A program made the position numbers and the translations under genes. From assembly GCA_017411935.1 (NCBI GenBank), contig JAFQPC010000094.1, forward strand, positions 1-7,121: 7,121 bases of DNA, in the 5' to 3' direction. Source of the stretch: Clostridia bacterium (lineage in GTDB: Bacteria > Bacillota > Clostridia > Oscillospirales > CAG-272). Positions 6,918 to 7,121 of the stretch are shown here, piece after piece (positions within the stretch are counted from its first letter, which is position 1; the number at the start of each line of letters is the position of its first letter). The notes beneath the pieces are model-generated. The model did no database searches, had not been told where the DNA came from, and worked only from the letters and a program-made list of their open reading frames with translations.

Positions 6918-7121
6918 TTATGCGTCCTCGGACGTTTCCGCCTCACACTCGCAAACGACCTTCTTCTCTGCTCTCTCGCGCTTGGTCTTCTCGATCAATA
7001 CCGCCTGCGCGCGGTGCTTTGCACGGACCACGTCAAGATTTTCAATCGTCTCGGCAATCTTTTCTGCCTGACTTTCTCCCGTTTTGAGCTGACGGTAGGT
7101 CAGTCTTCCGAGCTGTTCATA
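6918..7121 (-). CDS. Partial gene: C-terminal part of a charged, probably coiled-coil protein
   Basis: An open frame of 67 codons plus TAA runs off the right edge of the window, so the start and N-terminus are missing. The visible end reads YEQLGRLTYRQLKTGES, then about 40 strongly charged residues with helical, coiled-coil-like character (KIAETIENLDVVRAK, then IEKTKRERAEKK), and closes with VVCECEAETSEDA, an acidic tail with a C-x-C pair. The beginning resembles the I/L-G-x-x-Y-Y-x-x-x-K segment of small clostridial helical proteins of unknown function, but I cannot name the family with confidence. Codon use matches the neighbouring genes, and a terminator directly after the stop supports a real gene end. 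Confidence 0.75.
   Translation of the reverse strand, partial: YEQLGRLTYRQLKTGESQAEKIAETIENLDVVRAKHRAQAVLIEKTKRERAEKKVVCECEAETSEDA

Overview
The window looks like chromosomal DNA from a low-to-mid GC Gram-positive bacterium, most likely a Clostridia-class Bacillota (Oscillospiraceae or Christensenellales-like; this is inference). The pointers are strong AGGAGG-type ribosome binding sites, sigma-A promoters of the TTGNNN/TATAAT type, a CIRCE operator in front of groES-groEL, many short hairpin-plus-T-run terminators, a SpoVT/AbrB-type regulator with a cysteine-pair tail, and an XRE regulator with a helical-repeat body. No mobile-element genes, rRNA, tRNA or CRISPR array are visible.

Layout, left to right. 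(1) 56-1219 (+): an XRE-family helix-turn-helix regulator with a long TPR-like C-terminal domain, preceded at the window edge by nested GTGAT/ATCAC inverted repeats. It converges, through a shared bidirectional terminator (1232-1266), on (2) 1290-2741 (-): an AGCS-family sodium:amino-acid symporter. Its last ~37 residues are encoded by a hairpin-rich, repeat-like stretch. (3) A divergent intergenic region (2742-2956) holds the groESL promoter and CIRCE operator, followed by groES (2957-3241) and groEL (3292-4935) and a strong terminator (4948-4981). (4) An extended -10 promoter at 5012-5040 starts a roughly 200-nt highly structured RNA (about 5047-5246). It ends in a UUCG-capped terminator immediately upstream of (5) 5263-5496 (+), a 77-residue SpoVT/AbrB-like protein with two CxxC pairs. 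(6) A second shared terminator (5499-5531) separates this from 5539-6789 (-), an MFS transporter resembling the organophosphate:phosphate antiporter branch, with its own promoter at 6835-6863. (7) 6891-6913 is the terminator of a further minus-strand gene, of which only the last 67 codons lie in the window (6918-7121).

How the parts work together: groES-groEL is a normal HrcA/CIRCE-controlled chaperonin operon. The two transporters and the regulators appear to be independent single-gene units, each closed by its own terminator. The most interesting item is the structured RNA between groEL and the AbrB-like gene. It has a long closing helix formed by its two ends, an asymmetric bubble, an apical hairpin, and a 14-pair alternative (or pseudoknot) interaction between the apical loop region and the linker just before the terminator. 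I cannot assign it confidently to a known class. A 6S-like RNA or a regulatory leader for the AbrB-like gene are the leading ideas.
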